DNA from: Macrococcoides canis
GTDB taxonomy: Bacteria; Bacillota; Bacilli; Staphylococcales; Staphylococcaceae
Direction: 5' to 3'
Length of the DNA stretch: 64,000 bases
Assembly (NCBI RefSeq): GCF_002119805.1
Contig: NZ_CP021059.1
Coordinates: 992,001-1,056,000, forward strand
Shown: piece by piece, positions 1 through 7,195 of the stretch
Layout of the letters: each line of letters begins with the position of its first letter
Position numbering within the stretch: position 1 is the first letter of the stretch
Position numbers and translations under genes: made by a program
The notes under the pieces: model-generated
The model's input: only the letters and a program-made list of their open reading frames with translations
The model's database searches: none
Told to the model about the DNA's origin: nothing

Positions 1-276
1 TAACTACAAAACCTAACTCTCTTAGTTCGTCGGTTACTGTACGATAACCTATCCTATTTTTATGTTTGTTAATGATTTCTTTAATCAAAGTAATTAAATA
101 ATTGTCTTTATGTTTAATGACACTAAGTTGTAATTTCCAATAATAGTATACACTTTTCGCTATCATAGCTACTGATAATATTTCTTTTAACTTATAGTTA
201 GATTCATTCCTTAACTCGATAATAGCAGCTACTATTTCTTTGTTTGATTTTTTCGAGCTAAGGATTGTAACTTTTT
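1..276 (-). CDS. IS3-family transposase OrfB (DDE integrase subunit), 5' part only
   Basis: On the minus strand, in the -1 frame relative to OrfA, an open frame runs from the A AAA AAG slippery site (271-277) to the window edge. It reads ...EIVAAIIELRNESNYKLKE... then SVYYWKLQ and NRIGYRTVTDEL. The early 'S.YY' and 'H..R.GYR' motifs are typical of the OrfB N-terminal region before the integrase core. No good independent start codon with a ribosome-binding site is visible, so expression as an OrfAB fusion by programmed -1 frameshifting is likely. The catalytic DDE residues lie outside the window, so activity cannot be assessed. Confidence 0.75.
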
Positions 277-750
277 TTCGAGAGCAATTGCGATTTCTAA
301 TCTCCTGTTTTCCTCACGTAAGCGTATTAATTCTTGTCGTTCACTTTCGTTTAAACGAGTGTTATCAACATCTTTATTTTTCATAGTTTTAGACGCACGA
401 CCCTTCGGTTTTGATTCTAAACCTAGGATACCATATTGATTGTATTTCATCTGCCACTGAGCTATTAAAGTAGGATTAGTAATCTCAAAGATTCTAGCAG
501 TTTCTTTATATGAAAGTTGATTAGTAATTCTATACTGAATGATTCTTAATTTTTCATCTGTTGAATATTTCTTTCTGGTCATATTTGATATAAGGCCGTC
601 AATACCGAAGGTATCAAATTGGTAAGTCCATGTTTTTAGTTGTGAAGGATCGATATCATATTTGTTACTTAATGAATCATAACCAATATTTCCTTCTTTA
701 TATTCTTTGATTAGTTTTAATTTAATATCAAGATTATACTTTTTATTCAA
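232..750 (-). CDS. IS3-family transposase OrfA (DNA-binding subunit)
   Basis: This is the DNA-binding protein of an IS150-type element, about 172 residues. It has two tandem helix-turn-helix regions (roughly residues 1-55 and 58-115, each with the 'K.LII.Y' and 'W...Y...G..GL' pattern). A charged, leucine-rich coiled coil near residues 130-165 is the usual OrfA dimerisation zipper. The frame opens at GTG 759, but TTG at 750 is preferred: AGGGGTG (763-757) is a suitable ribosome-binding site for it, and the protein then starts MNKKYNLDIKLKLI as family members do. It ends by running into OrfB through a -1 frameshift signal. The start region lies in one arm of a perfect inverted repeat. Confidence 0.85.
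   Translation of the reverse strand: MNKKYNLDIKLKLIKEYKEGNIGYDSLSNKYDIDPSQLKTWTYQFDTFGIDGLISNMTRKKYSTDEKLRIIQYRITNQLSYKETARIFEITNPTLIAQWQMKYNQYGILGLESKPKGRASKTMKNKDVDNTRLNESERQELIRLREENRRLEIAIALEKKLQSLARKNQTKK
247..277 (-). promoter_or_regulatory. programmed -1 frameshift region of the IS (two slippery heptamers)
   Basis: In the OrfA frame the heptamer A AAA AAG occurs at 277-271 (minus strand), and a second, weaker in-phase heptamer A AAA AAT at 253-247, shortly before the OrfA stop at 234-232. A -1 slip at either enters the OrfB frame, which is open from there to the window edge. A AAA AAG is the classic slippery sequence of IS3-family elements. Confidence 0.6.
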
Positions 751-756
751 AATAAA

Positions 757-796
757 CACCCCTAAAGTTGAATTTTAAGGTTCAACTTTAGGGGTG
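757..796. repeat. perfect 16-bp inverted repeat at the IS end
   Basis: CACCCCTAAAGTTGAA (757-772) and its exact reverse complement (781-796) are separated by 8 bases. The right arm is the terminal inverted repeat of the IS. The left arm covers the ribosome-binding site region of OrfA. A transcript entering from outside on the minus strand would fold this into a strong hairpin and hide the OrfA start, a protection used by several other IS families. The hairpin could also act as a transcriptional barrier. Confidence 0.75.
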
Positions 797-843
797 CACT
801 TCACATAATGCCGGTTTTTCTATATTCACAGCTAAGAGAATGT

Positions 844-849
844 TATAAT
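844..849 (+). promoter_or_regulatory. candidate -10 box for rsgA
   Basis: TATAAT at 844-849 lies 30 bases before the proposed rsgA start and outside the IS. A weak -35 (TATATT, 821-826) is 17 bases upstream. If used, the leader is about 25 nt and rsgA is transcribed independently of the IS. Confidence 0.4.
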
Positions 850-879
850 TTATGTGAACATGAAGAAGAGGTGATATGT

Positions 880-1746
880 ATTAAAGGTCAGATCATAAAA
901 GCTTTAAGTGGTTTCTACTATGTAAAAAGTGATGATAGCATATATCAATGCCGTGCGAGAGGTAATTTTAGGAAACGCGGTATCTCTCCATTAGTAGGTG
1001 ATTTTGTAGAATTTCAGATCGAAAATGAAACGGATGGTTATATCCTGTCGATTGAAGAACGAAATAACAGTATGGTACGTCCGCCTGTAGCCAACATCGA
1101 TCGCGTAATCGTAGTATTAAGTGCAAAAGAGCCCGAATTCAGCTTAAATTTACTGGACAAGTTTCTCGTTAAAGTTGAATCATATGGCATTGAACCTGTG
1201 ATTCTTGTCACAAAGAAGGATCTTATTAATCAAGATGAGACGTTATTTATTGAACGCGCGTTAGGCTATTATGAATCCATTGGATATGAAACATATTTTG
1301 TTACTAATCTTAATGAACAGTCATATGATGCGCTTGTTCAAGGTATTACCGTGCTTGCAGGACAATCAGGTGTAGGGAAGTCTTCATTTATCAATAGTCT
1401 GATACCTGATGCTAATTTAAATACGGGTGTAATCAGCAACGCTTTAAATCGTGGAAAACATACGACAAGGCATGTCGAATTGATACCGTTACAAAATGGT
1501 TATATTGCAGATACACCAGGGTTCAGCTCCCTTGAACTGGATAATATCGATAAGTATGAGCTCAAGAATATGTTCCCTGATTTCGTTAAGCTTGCACCAC
1601 AATGTAAGTTTAGAGAATGTCTGCATCTAAATGAACCGAATTGTGCGATAAAAAAAGCGATTGAGACAGGTGAAGTGCTGCAATCAAGATATGATCATTA
1701 TTTACAGATGATGTCTGAAATCGAGAATAGAAAGGTGAGATATTGA
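880..1746 (+). CDS. rsgA: ribosome small-subunit-dependent GTPase RsgA (YloQ)
   Basis: RsgA is a circularly permuted GTPase that helps mature the 30S subunit and is itself stimulated by 30S. An OB-fold N-terminal domain (about residues 1-65) is followed by a permuted G domain: TKKD (G4) comes before GQSGVGKSS (G1/P-loop) and DTPG (G3). A C-terminal zinc motif follows (C-x4-C-x-H-x5-C, in CKFRECLHLNEPNC). The frame is open from ATG 808, but that would add a tail not found in homologues. The best ribosome-binding site (GAGGTG, 868-873) is 6 bases before an in-frame ATT at 880, which gives (M)KGQIIKALSG as in other RsgA proteins and about 288 residues. GTG 871 is the alternative. It overlaps rpe by one base. 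Confidence 0.93.
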   Translation: MKGQIIKALSGFYYVKSDDSIYQCRARGNFRKRGISPLVGDFVEFQIENETDGYILSIEERNNSMVRPPVANIDRVIVVLSAKEPEFSLNLLDKFLVKVESYGIEPVILVTKKDLINQDETLFIERALGYYESIGYETYFVTNLNEQSYDALVQGITVLAGQSGVGKSSFINSLIPDANLNTGVISNALNRGKHTTRHVELIPLQNGYIADTPGFSSLELDNIDKYELKNMFPDFVKLAPQCKFRECLHLNEPNCAIKKAIETGEVLQSRYDHYLQMMSEIENRKVRY

Positions 1747-2390
1747 TGAAAGTAGCGCCAAGTTTATTATCCTGTAATTTTCTTAAAGTGGAGGAGGAGA
1801 TATCTGCCATCGTTGAAGCAGGTGCAGATTATCTACATTTTGATGTAATGGACGGTAAATTTGTACCAAATATTTCTTTTGCTTTTCCAATTTTACAGCA
1901 AATTAGAAGCATAACAGATTTGACGATTGATACACATTTAATGATACAAGAGCCAGAACAGTATATTCAGGCATTTGCTGATGCTGGAAGTGATATTATC
2001 ACGGTGCATGTTGAGTCAACGAAGCATATTCATAGAGCTTTGCAGATGATTCGAAATACCGGTAAGAAGGCAGGGATTACATTGAATCCTGGAACACCAA
2101 TCGAGTCGATAATCCCTGTTCTTGATATGGTTGATCTGGTGCTTGTCATGACGGTTAATCCAGGGTTTGGTGGTCAGTCATTTATCAAGAGCTGCGTAGA
2201 TAAAATTCGTTTTTTAGATGAGTATCGAAATAAGCACGGACTTTCATATGAAATAGAAGTTGATGGTGGAGTCAATGAAGATACATCTATTCTATGTGCA
2301 GCAGCAGGTGCTGATGTTCTCGTAGCAGGCTCTTATTTCTTTAAGCATGAAGATTATAAAGTGCCGGTAGGCGTGTTGAGAGGAGAATAA
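1746..2390 (+). CDS. rpe: ribulose-phosphate 3-epimerase
   Basis: Rpe interconverts ribulose-5-phosphate and xylulose-5-phosphate in the cytosolic pentose phosphate pathway. The 214-residue TIM barrel shows the family signatures: APSLLSCNF at the start, DVMDGKFVPN (metal/acid-base Asp), the HVE strand, VNPGFGGQSF (phosphate loop) and EVDGGVN (second catalytic Asp). The ATG at 1746 overlaps the rsgA stop by one base (TGATG) and has AAAGGTGAG six bases upstream. A TTG one codon earlier is less likely. Order rsgA-rpe-thiN is the usual Firmicutes arrangement and implies one transcript with translational coupling. Confidence 0.97.
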   Translation: MKVAPSLLSCNFLKVEEEISAIVEAGADYLHFDVMDGKFVPNISFAFPILQQIRSITDLTIDTHLMIQEPEQYIQAFADAGSDIITVHVESTKHIHRALQMIRNTGKKAGITLNPGTPIESIIPVLDMVDLVLVMTVNPGFGGQSFIKSCVDKIRFLDEYRNKHGLSYEIEVDGGVNEDTSILCAAAGADVLVAGSYFFKHEDYKVPVGVLRGE

Positions 2391-2391
2391 G

Positions 2392-3030
2392 ATGAACTTG
2401 CATATATTATGTACTCAGCTGGAAGTAGATAACTCGATATTTGAAGAGTATAGAGATGACGACTGGATTGGAGTTGACTATGGTGCTCTGATGCTCATCG
2501 ATCATAACATTCGACCGATCGCAGCATTTGGAGATTTTGATTCTATAGATGCAGCACAGAAACTTCGTATTGAGTCTGTTATCGATATTGATTATCTTCC
2601 TGCTGAAAAGAATGAAACAGATCTTGAAGTTGCAATGCAGTACGCGAAAGACCTAGGCTATAATAAAGTATTTATTCATGGAGCAACGGGCGGTAGACTC
2701 GACCATTTTCTCGGTAATCTGCAGACGCTGCTTCACCCAGAAATATTATTATCGACAAGTGAATTCTATATTGTGAATGCCCAAAATACGATTCATGTAC
2801 TGACTGCAGGCACACATATTCTTGAGCATGAGATGGATAAGAGATATGTCTCTTTTATTCCGGTGAATGATGGTGTGATACTGTCGCTTGAAGGATTTAA
2901 ATATAATACTGAACGTCTGGAAATAAATCTTGGAATTACAAGAACTGTTTCAAATGAATTTGTTGATCATCGAGCACAAGTTACTGTAGAGCAAGGGATG
3001 GTCTATTGTATACAAAGTAAAGAGCAATAA
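2392..3030 (+). CDS. thiN: thiamine pyrophosphokinase
   Basis: This enzyme transfers pyrophosphate from ATP to thiamine, giving thiamine diphosphate. The 212-residue protein carries the family motifs GDFDS (residues 47-51) and EKNETDLE (around residue 67), then the GATGGRLDH motif (around 98-106), all lining the ATP/thiamine site. It begins one base after the rpe stop with AGAGGAG as ribosome-binding site. It is last in the rsgA-rpe-thiN set and ends at a strong bidirectional terminator facing rpmB. Length and motifs are normal for Firmicutes ThiN (YloS). Confidence 0.95.
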   Translation: MNLHILCTQLEVDNSIFEEYRDDDWIGVDYGALMLIDHNIRPIAAFGDFDSIDAAQKLRIESVIDIDYLPAEKNETDLEVAMQYAKDLGYNKVFIHGATGGRLDHFLGNLQTLLHPEILLSTSEFYIVNAQNTIHVLTAGTHILEHEMDKRYVSFIPVNDGVILSLEGFKYNTERLEINLGITRTVSNEFVDHRAQVTVEQGMVYCIQSKEQ

Positions 3031-3061
3031 AAAAAAGACCTTTCACACAAAGGTCTTTTTT
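3031..3061. terminator. bidirectional intrinsic terminator between thiN and rpmB
   Basis: A 13-bp perfect stem (AAAAAAGACCTTT and complement) with loop CACAC. It has an A-run on one side and a T-run on the other, so it can end transcripts from both converging genes. Confidence 0.9.
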
Positions 3062-3077
3062 GTATCTATATATTCAA

Positions 3078-3266
3078 TTAAACGCGAGTCACTTTACCTG
3101 ATTTTAATGCACGAGCTGATACCCATACACGTTTAGGCTTGCCATCTACTAAGATGCGGACTTTTTGTAAGTTAGCTCCGAAGCGACGTTTGCTGTGGTT
3201 CATTGCGTGAGAACGATTGTTACCTGTTACGGCTTTACGACCTGTAACATGACATACTTTAGCCAT
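3078..3266 (-). CDS. rpmB: 50S ribosomal protein L28
   Basis: L28 is a small 50S subunit protein. The 62-residue sequence starts [20 protein letters not shown] and has the family's basic C-terminus ([12 protein letters not shown]). ATG 3266 is chosen over an upstream in-frame ATG because AGGAGGC (+ strand 3274-3280) is correctly spaced and homologues begin at this residue. Only the first Cys of the zinc-ribbon form is present, so this looks like a zinc-independent L28. It is transcribed opposite to its neighbours, as in other Bacilli, just before the yloU/asp23-like gene. Confidence 0.97.
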   Translation of the reverse strand: MAKVCHVTGRKAVTGNNRSHAMNHSKRRFGANLQKVRILVDGKPKRVWVSARALKSGKVTRV

Positions 3267-3315
3267 TGTTTTTGCCTCCTTTAATAGAATATAGAGATAC
3301 ACTTATCTTTTACAT

Positions 3316-3321
3316 ACTATA
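3316..3321 (-). promoter_or_regulatory. candidate extended -10 promoter for rpmB
   Basis: On the minus strand TGT-TATAGT forms an extended -10 element about 50 bases before the rpmB start. No clear -35 box is visible. Confidence 0.4.
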
Positions 3322-3456
3322 ACAATTTAACATAATTCATTTTGCATTGCAATAAATTTTTATTCGACATGCCTAAATGGAAAGCGATGATTATTGATGA
3401 GGATTAAGGTAATATTATAGATATAAAATTATTTTTACCTTTGAACAATAGATTTC

Positions 3457-3486
3457 TTGTAATTATGAATATTTATTGATTATAAT
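3457..3486 (+). promoter_or_regulatory. candidate sigma-A promoter for the yloU-fakA operon
   Basis: TTGTAA (3457-3462) and TATAAT (3481-3486) are separated by 18 bases, about 35 bases before the yloU-like start. The rest of the 3303-3456 interval is AT-rich and holds no gene that I can see. Confidence 0.6.
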
Positions 3487-3521
3487 AATGTGACGAGTGT
3501 ATAAACAAGGGAGGCAATGAA

Positions 3522-3896
3522 ATGACATTAGAAATAACAAATGAATTCGGTTCAATCGATATCTCTAGCGATGTCATCGCAACGGTTGCAGGTGGAGCAG
3601 CCGTCGAATGCTACGGTATTATCGGAATGGCAAGTAAACATCAGGTAAGAGATGGTATCGCGGATATTTTAGGTCGAGATAACTATTCTAAAGGTGTTAT
3701 CGTAACAAATAATAATGGGACATTAGATGTTGATATGTATATTATTGTTGCGTATGGCACAAAAATTTCTGAAATTGCAAGTAATGTACAATCAACAGTT
3801 AAATACACTTTAGAACAAACTTTAAATTTAACGGTTAATTCAGTAAACATATACATTCAAGGTGTACGTGTCATCAAACTGGATGATGAAGAATAG
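3522..3896 (+). CDS. Asp23/Gls24 (YloU) family envelope-stress protein
   Basis: A 124-residue DUF322/Asp23-family protein of the YloU type. It has the conserved early segment (about residues 12-35, [20 protein letters not shown]) and a mid-region with [13 protein letters not shown]. Members are small soluble proteins, some membrane-associated, linked to cell-envelope stress. The exact role of YloU is not established. GGGAGGCAATGAAATG supplies the ribosome-binding site and start. It is 13 bases upstream of fakA, its constant neighbour in Bacilli. Confidence 0.9.
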   Translation: MTLEITNEFGSIDISSDVIATVAGGAAVECYGIIGMASKHQVRDGIADILGRDNYSKGVIVTNNNGTLDVDMYIIVAYGTKISEIASNVQSTVKYTLEQTLNLTVNSVNIYIQGVRVIKLDDEE

Positions 3897-3909
3897 GGAG
3901 GATTTCATA

Positions 3910-5556
3910 ATGAAAACAATTGACGGCAAGCTATTTGCTGAAATGATTATCACAGGAGCAAATAACTTATCTCAAAATGCAGACTATGTAGATTCACTGA
4001 ACGTCTTTCCGGTACCAGATGGTGATACTGGGACGAATATGAATCTTTCGATGAGTTCAGGTGCGAAAGAGACTGAAGAGAATATTGAAGCACATATCGG
4101 AAATGTTGGAATTGCATTCTCGAAAGGTTTATTGATGGGAGCACGTGGTAATTCGGGTGTTATTCTGTCACAATTATTCAGAGGATTTTCAAAATATATC
4201 GAAGCTGAAAGTACGATAGATGCCAAAAAATTTGCAAAAGCATTTCAAGCAGGCGTTAAAACGGCTTATAAAGCAGTGATGAAACCTGTTGAAGGTACGA
4301 TTCTTACAGTTGCTCGTGAAGCAGGAGAAGCTGCGATGAAGGCTAGTGAATCCACTGATGACTGTATCGAAATAATGGAAGCGCTCGTTAAAGCAGGTAA
4401 TGAATCATTAAAGCGTACACCTGACTTACTTCCGGTATTAAAAGAAGTTGGTGTAGTAGATAGCGGCGGTCAAGGATTAATGTATGTCTATGAAGGATTC
4501 CTTGCTGTATTAAAAGGTGAAAAAATCGCTGCTCCAGTTAAGCGTGACCTTGATGATGACTTTATCAATGATGATCATGATTTTGGTGATGTCGTTAAGA
4601 CAGAAGATATCGTGCCAGGATTCTGTACCGAATTTATGGTGCGATTCAAAGATGGAATGAAGCCATTTAATGAAGATGATTTCAGAGAAGATATGTCTAA
4701 ATTCGGTGATTCACTCCTTGTAATTTCTGATGAAGAAATCGTTAAAACGCATGTTCACTCAGAAACTCCTGGTGAAGCATTAACATATGGTAGCCAATAT
4801 GGAGAAATTATCAAGATTAAAATAGAGAATATGCGTGAACAGCATCGTGAAGTATTACGTAAACGTGGTATTAAAGAAACTAAAAATGAGATTGAGAAAG
4901 TAGAGAAAGCACTGATCACAATTTCAATGGGTGATGGTATTACGGATCTATTCAAGTCTATTGGTGCAACGCACGTTATTAGCGGTGGACAGACGATGAA
5001 TCCATCGACTGAAGATATTGTAAAGATTATCGAAGCGAGCGGATGTAAAGAAGCGGTTGTTTTACCGAACAACAAGAACATTATTATGGCTGCTGAACAA
5101 GCTGCTCAAGTTGTTGATATCCCTGTATCGGTAGTTCCTTCTAAGACAATACCGCAAGGATTAGGTGCAATGCTTGCATACAATCCAGAAGCATCAAGTG
5201 ATGATAATAAAGAAGCGATGACAGAAGCGATGCAGCATGTGAAATCAGGTTCCGTTACATATGCAGTCAGAGACACGACAATCGACGGTGTGAATATCGA
5301 AAAAGATGCATTTATGGGCATTAATGAAAGTAAGATTACGGTTTCGGATAAAGACCAGAACAAAGTATGTATTGAATTATTGAAGTCGATGATCGATGAA
5401 GATGCAGAAATCGTAACGATTATTAAAGGAATCGATGCGACTGATGATAATGTTGCAGCTATTGAAAGTTTCTTAAGTGAAAATTACGAAGATATTGAAA
5501 TTGAAATACAAGATGGAAAACAGCCGATATATAGCTTTATGTTTTCTGTAGAATAA
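3910..5556 (+). CDS. fakA: fatty acid kinase catalytic subunit FakA (YloV, DAK2-domain)
   Basis: FakA phosphorylates fatty acids presented by a FakB protein, giving acyl-phosphate for PlsX/PlsY phospholipid synthesis. The 548-residue protein matches the staphylococcal length. It has an N-terminal DegV/DhaL-like kinase domain with [14 protein letters not shown] (Mg-binding Asp residues, about residues 32-45) and [10 protein letters not shown] middle domain and a FakB-interaction C-terminal domain follow. ATG 3910 with AGGGAGG is chosen over an in-frame upstream ATG that would overlap the preceding gene. No fakB gene is in the window. The gene lies near the FapR/PlsX operon, but a terminator and four genes intervene. 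Confidence 0.96.
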   Translation: MKTIDGKLFAEMIITGANNLSQNADYVDSLNVFPVPDGDTGTNMNLSMSSGAKETEENIEAHIGNVGIAFSKGLLMGARGNSGVILSQLFRGFSKYIEAESTIDAKKFAKAFQAGVKTAYKAVMKPVEGTILTVAREAGEAAMKASESTDDCIEIMEALVKAGNESLKRTPDLLPVLKEVGVVDSGGQGLMYVYEGFLAVLKGEKIAAPVKRDLDDDFINDDHDFGDVVKTEDIVPGFCTEFMVRFKDGMKPFNEDDFREDMSKFGDSLLVISDEEIVKTHVHSETPGEALTYGSQYGEIIKIKIENMREQHREVLRKRGIKETKNEIEKVEKALITISMGDGITDLFKSIGATHVISGGQTMNPSTEDIVKIIEASGCKEAVVLPNNKNIIMAAEQAAQVVDIPVSVVPSKTIPQGLGAMLAYNPEASSDDNKEAMTEAMQHVKSGSVTYAVRDTTIDGVNIEKDAFMGINESKITVSDKDQNKVCIELLKSMIDEDAEIVTIIKGIDATDDNVAAIESFLSENYEDIEIEIQDGKQPIYSFMFSVE

Positions 5557-5573
5557 GTTAATCTATAAGTATT

Positions 5574-5604
5574 AGAACTACACTTTAAAGTGTAGTTCTT
5601 TTTA
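5574..5604 (+). terminator. intrinsic terminator after fakA
   Basis: A 13-bp perfect stem (AGAACTACACTTT with its complement, 5574-5599) is followed by T5. It ends only 22 bases before the sdaAB start. Because no clear promoter fits between hairpin and gene, it may work as a leaky terminator or leader attenuator. Confidence 0.85.
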
Positions 5605-5625
5605 ATGAAATTAAGGGGGAGCATT

Positions 5626-6291
5626 ATGAAATATAGAAGTGTATTTGATATTATTGGTCCGGTGATGGTAGGTCCATCATCTTCACATACAGCAGGTGCA
5701 GTCAGAATCGGCTTAGTTGCCAGAGATTTGTTTGGAGGAACACCAGATGCTGTCGATATATATTTATATGGTTCATTTATGGAAACGTATAAAGGGCATG
5801 GAACAGATGTTGCATTAGTTGCAGGTCTGTTAGGCTTTGATACAGATGACAGTCGTATTCCAAAAAGCCTGGAACTTGCAGAAGAAGCAGGATTACAAGT
5901 AAACTTTATTGAGATGACAGAAGAAAGAAGTCATCCGAATACAGCTGTTCTCAACATGAGAAGTCTCGATCAGCAGCTTTCAATCGAAGGGATTTCAATT
6001 GGCGGCGGTAAGATTGAAATCGTTGCATTAAATGGTTTTCCTATTGCAATTTCAGGGAATTATCCAGCGTTACTTGTATTTCATAAAGATACTTTTGGCA
6101 CGATTGCCAAAGTTACAAGTATTCTTAGTAATCACGAAATTAATGTCGGTCAGATGCAGGTTTCACGTAAGGAAAAAGGAGATCTTGCTTTAATGACGTG
6201 CGAGTTAGATGACGAAATTACAGATGATGTATTAGATCAGATTAGACAGTGTGAAGGTATTCAGACTGTAACATTGATGACAGAATCATAG
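5626..6291 (+). CDS. sdaAB: L-serine dehydratase, iron-sulfur-dependent, beta subunit
   Basis: SdaAB pairs with SdaAA to deaminate L-serine to pyruvate and ammonia using a [4Fe-4S] cluster. The 221-residue protein has the beta-domain motif GPSSSHTAGA (about residues 17-26) and a C-terminal ACT domain (about 145-221), probably involved in serine sensing. ATG 5626 follows AAGGGGGAG. An upstream in-frame ATG lies against the terminator stem and is rejected. The gene is 13 bases before sdaAA. The two-gene form is typical of Firmicutes. The fakA-sdaAB-sdaAA-recG order is the Bacillus arrangement. Confidence 0.95.
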   Translation: MKYRSVFDIIGPVMVGPSSSHTAGAVRIGLVARDLFGGTPDAVDIYLYGSFMETYKGHGTDVALVAGLLGFDTDDSRIPKSLELAEEAGLQVNFIEMTEERSHPNTAVLNMRSLDQQLSIEGISIGGGKIEIVALNGFPIAISGNYPALLVFHKDTFGTIAKVTSILSNHEINVGQMQVSRKEKGDLALMTCELDDEITDDVLDQIRQCEGIQTVTLMTES

Positions 6292-6304
6292 AAGGGGAGA
6301 AAGT

Positions 6305-7195
6305 ATGTTTAAAAGTGTAGAAGAACTCATAAAAATTTGTGAGACAGAAAATAAAAGTATAGCAGACGTTATGATTGCACAAGAGATGGCTGTAAGTAAG
6401 CTTGATTATGAAACAGTTATGTCGAATATGGAAAGAAATTTAATCGTGATGGAACAAGCTGTTGAGCGTGGTCTGGATGGCGTTAAAAGTCCTACAGGTT
6501 TAACTGGAATGGATGCAGTTAAGCTACGTGAATATATCGCAAAAGGCAACACGTTAAGTGGTGAGACTTTGCTGGATGCAGTTTCAAAAGCGGTTGCAAC
6601 AAATGAAGTGAATGCAGCAATGGGATTAATCTGTGCAACACCAACTGCAGGAAGTGCCGGGGTAGTGCCAGGAACATTATTTGCTATGAAAGCAAGACTG
6701 AACCCAACGCGTGAACAGATGATTAAATTCTTATTTACGACGGGAGCATTTGGTTTTGTTGTTGCTAATAATGCATCTATCTCTGGTGCTGCAGGTGGTT
6801 GCCAGGCAGAAGTCGGTAGTGCAGCGGCAATGGCAGCAGCGGCTATCGTAGAGATGGCAGGAGGCACGCCTCAGATGAGTGCACATGCTTTCAGTATTTG
6901 TCTTAAAAATATGCTCGGTCTTGTTTGTGATCCTGTAGCTGGACTTGTTGAAGTGCCATGTGTAAAAAGAAATGCAGCAGGTGCATCAAATGCGATTGTA
7001 TCTGCAGATATGGCGCTTGCAGGTGTGGAAAGCAGAATTCCGACAGATGAGGTAATCGAAGCGATGTATAAGATAGGTTTAACGATGCCAAGTGCACTGC
7101 GTGAAACAGGTCGCGGAGGTCTTGCAGGCACTAAGACTGGCCAGGAAATGAAGGAAAGAATCTTTGGAAAATCAGCATCTTCTAATAACAGATAG
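6305..7195 (+). CDS. sdaAA: L-serine dehydratase, iron-sulfur-dependent, alpha subunit
   Basis: This is the catalytic partner of SdaAB. The 296-residue protein has the glycine/alanine-rich [20 protein letters not shown] segment (about residues 161-180) and [12 protein letters not shown]. Together these supply conserved cysteines expected to bind the labile [4Fe-4S] cluster that acts as the Lewis acid. A lysine/glycine-rich tail ends the protein. GGGGAGAAAGT precedes ATG 6305. The last 32 bases overlap recG in another frame, implying coupled expression. Confidence 0.95.
   Translation: MFKSVEELIKICETENKSIADVMIAQEMAVSKLDYETVMSNMERNLIVMEQAVERGLDGVKSPTGLTGMDAVKLREYIAKGNTLSGETLLDAVSKAVATNEVNAAMGLICATPTAGSAGVVPGTLFAMKARLNPTREQMIKFLFTTGAFGFVVANNASISGAAGGCQAEVGSAAAMAAAAIVEMAGGTPQMSAHAFSICLKNMLGLVCDPVAGLVEVPCVKRNAAGASNAIVSADMALAGVESRIPTDEVIEAMYKIGLTMPSALRETGRGGLAGTKTGQEMKERIFGKSASSNNR

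Larger units (their letters stand above)
1..798 (-). mobile_element. IS3-family (IS150-type) insertion sequence, partial, right portion only
   Basis: A leftward-reading OrfA (two helix-turn-helix regions plus a leucine-zipper-like tail) is followed in the -1 frame by the start of an OrfB, the two-frame arrangement of IS3-family elements. The outer end lies near position 798: read inward on the minus strand it starts TGCACCCCTAAAGTTGAA, which fits the TG...CA rule for IS3-family ends. The other end and any target duplication are outside the window, so exact boundaries and intactness cannot be judged. The element sits about 80 bp upstream of the rsgA start and separates it from whatever gene lay upstream (prkC/stk1 in related genomes). 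Confidence 0.8.

Noticed and set aside
6406-6867. 153-codon minus-strand frame opposite sdaAA
   Set aside because: Shadow of the Ala/Gly-rich sdaAA sequence; no start signal and no recognisable domain.
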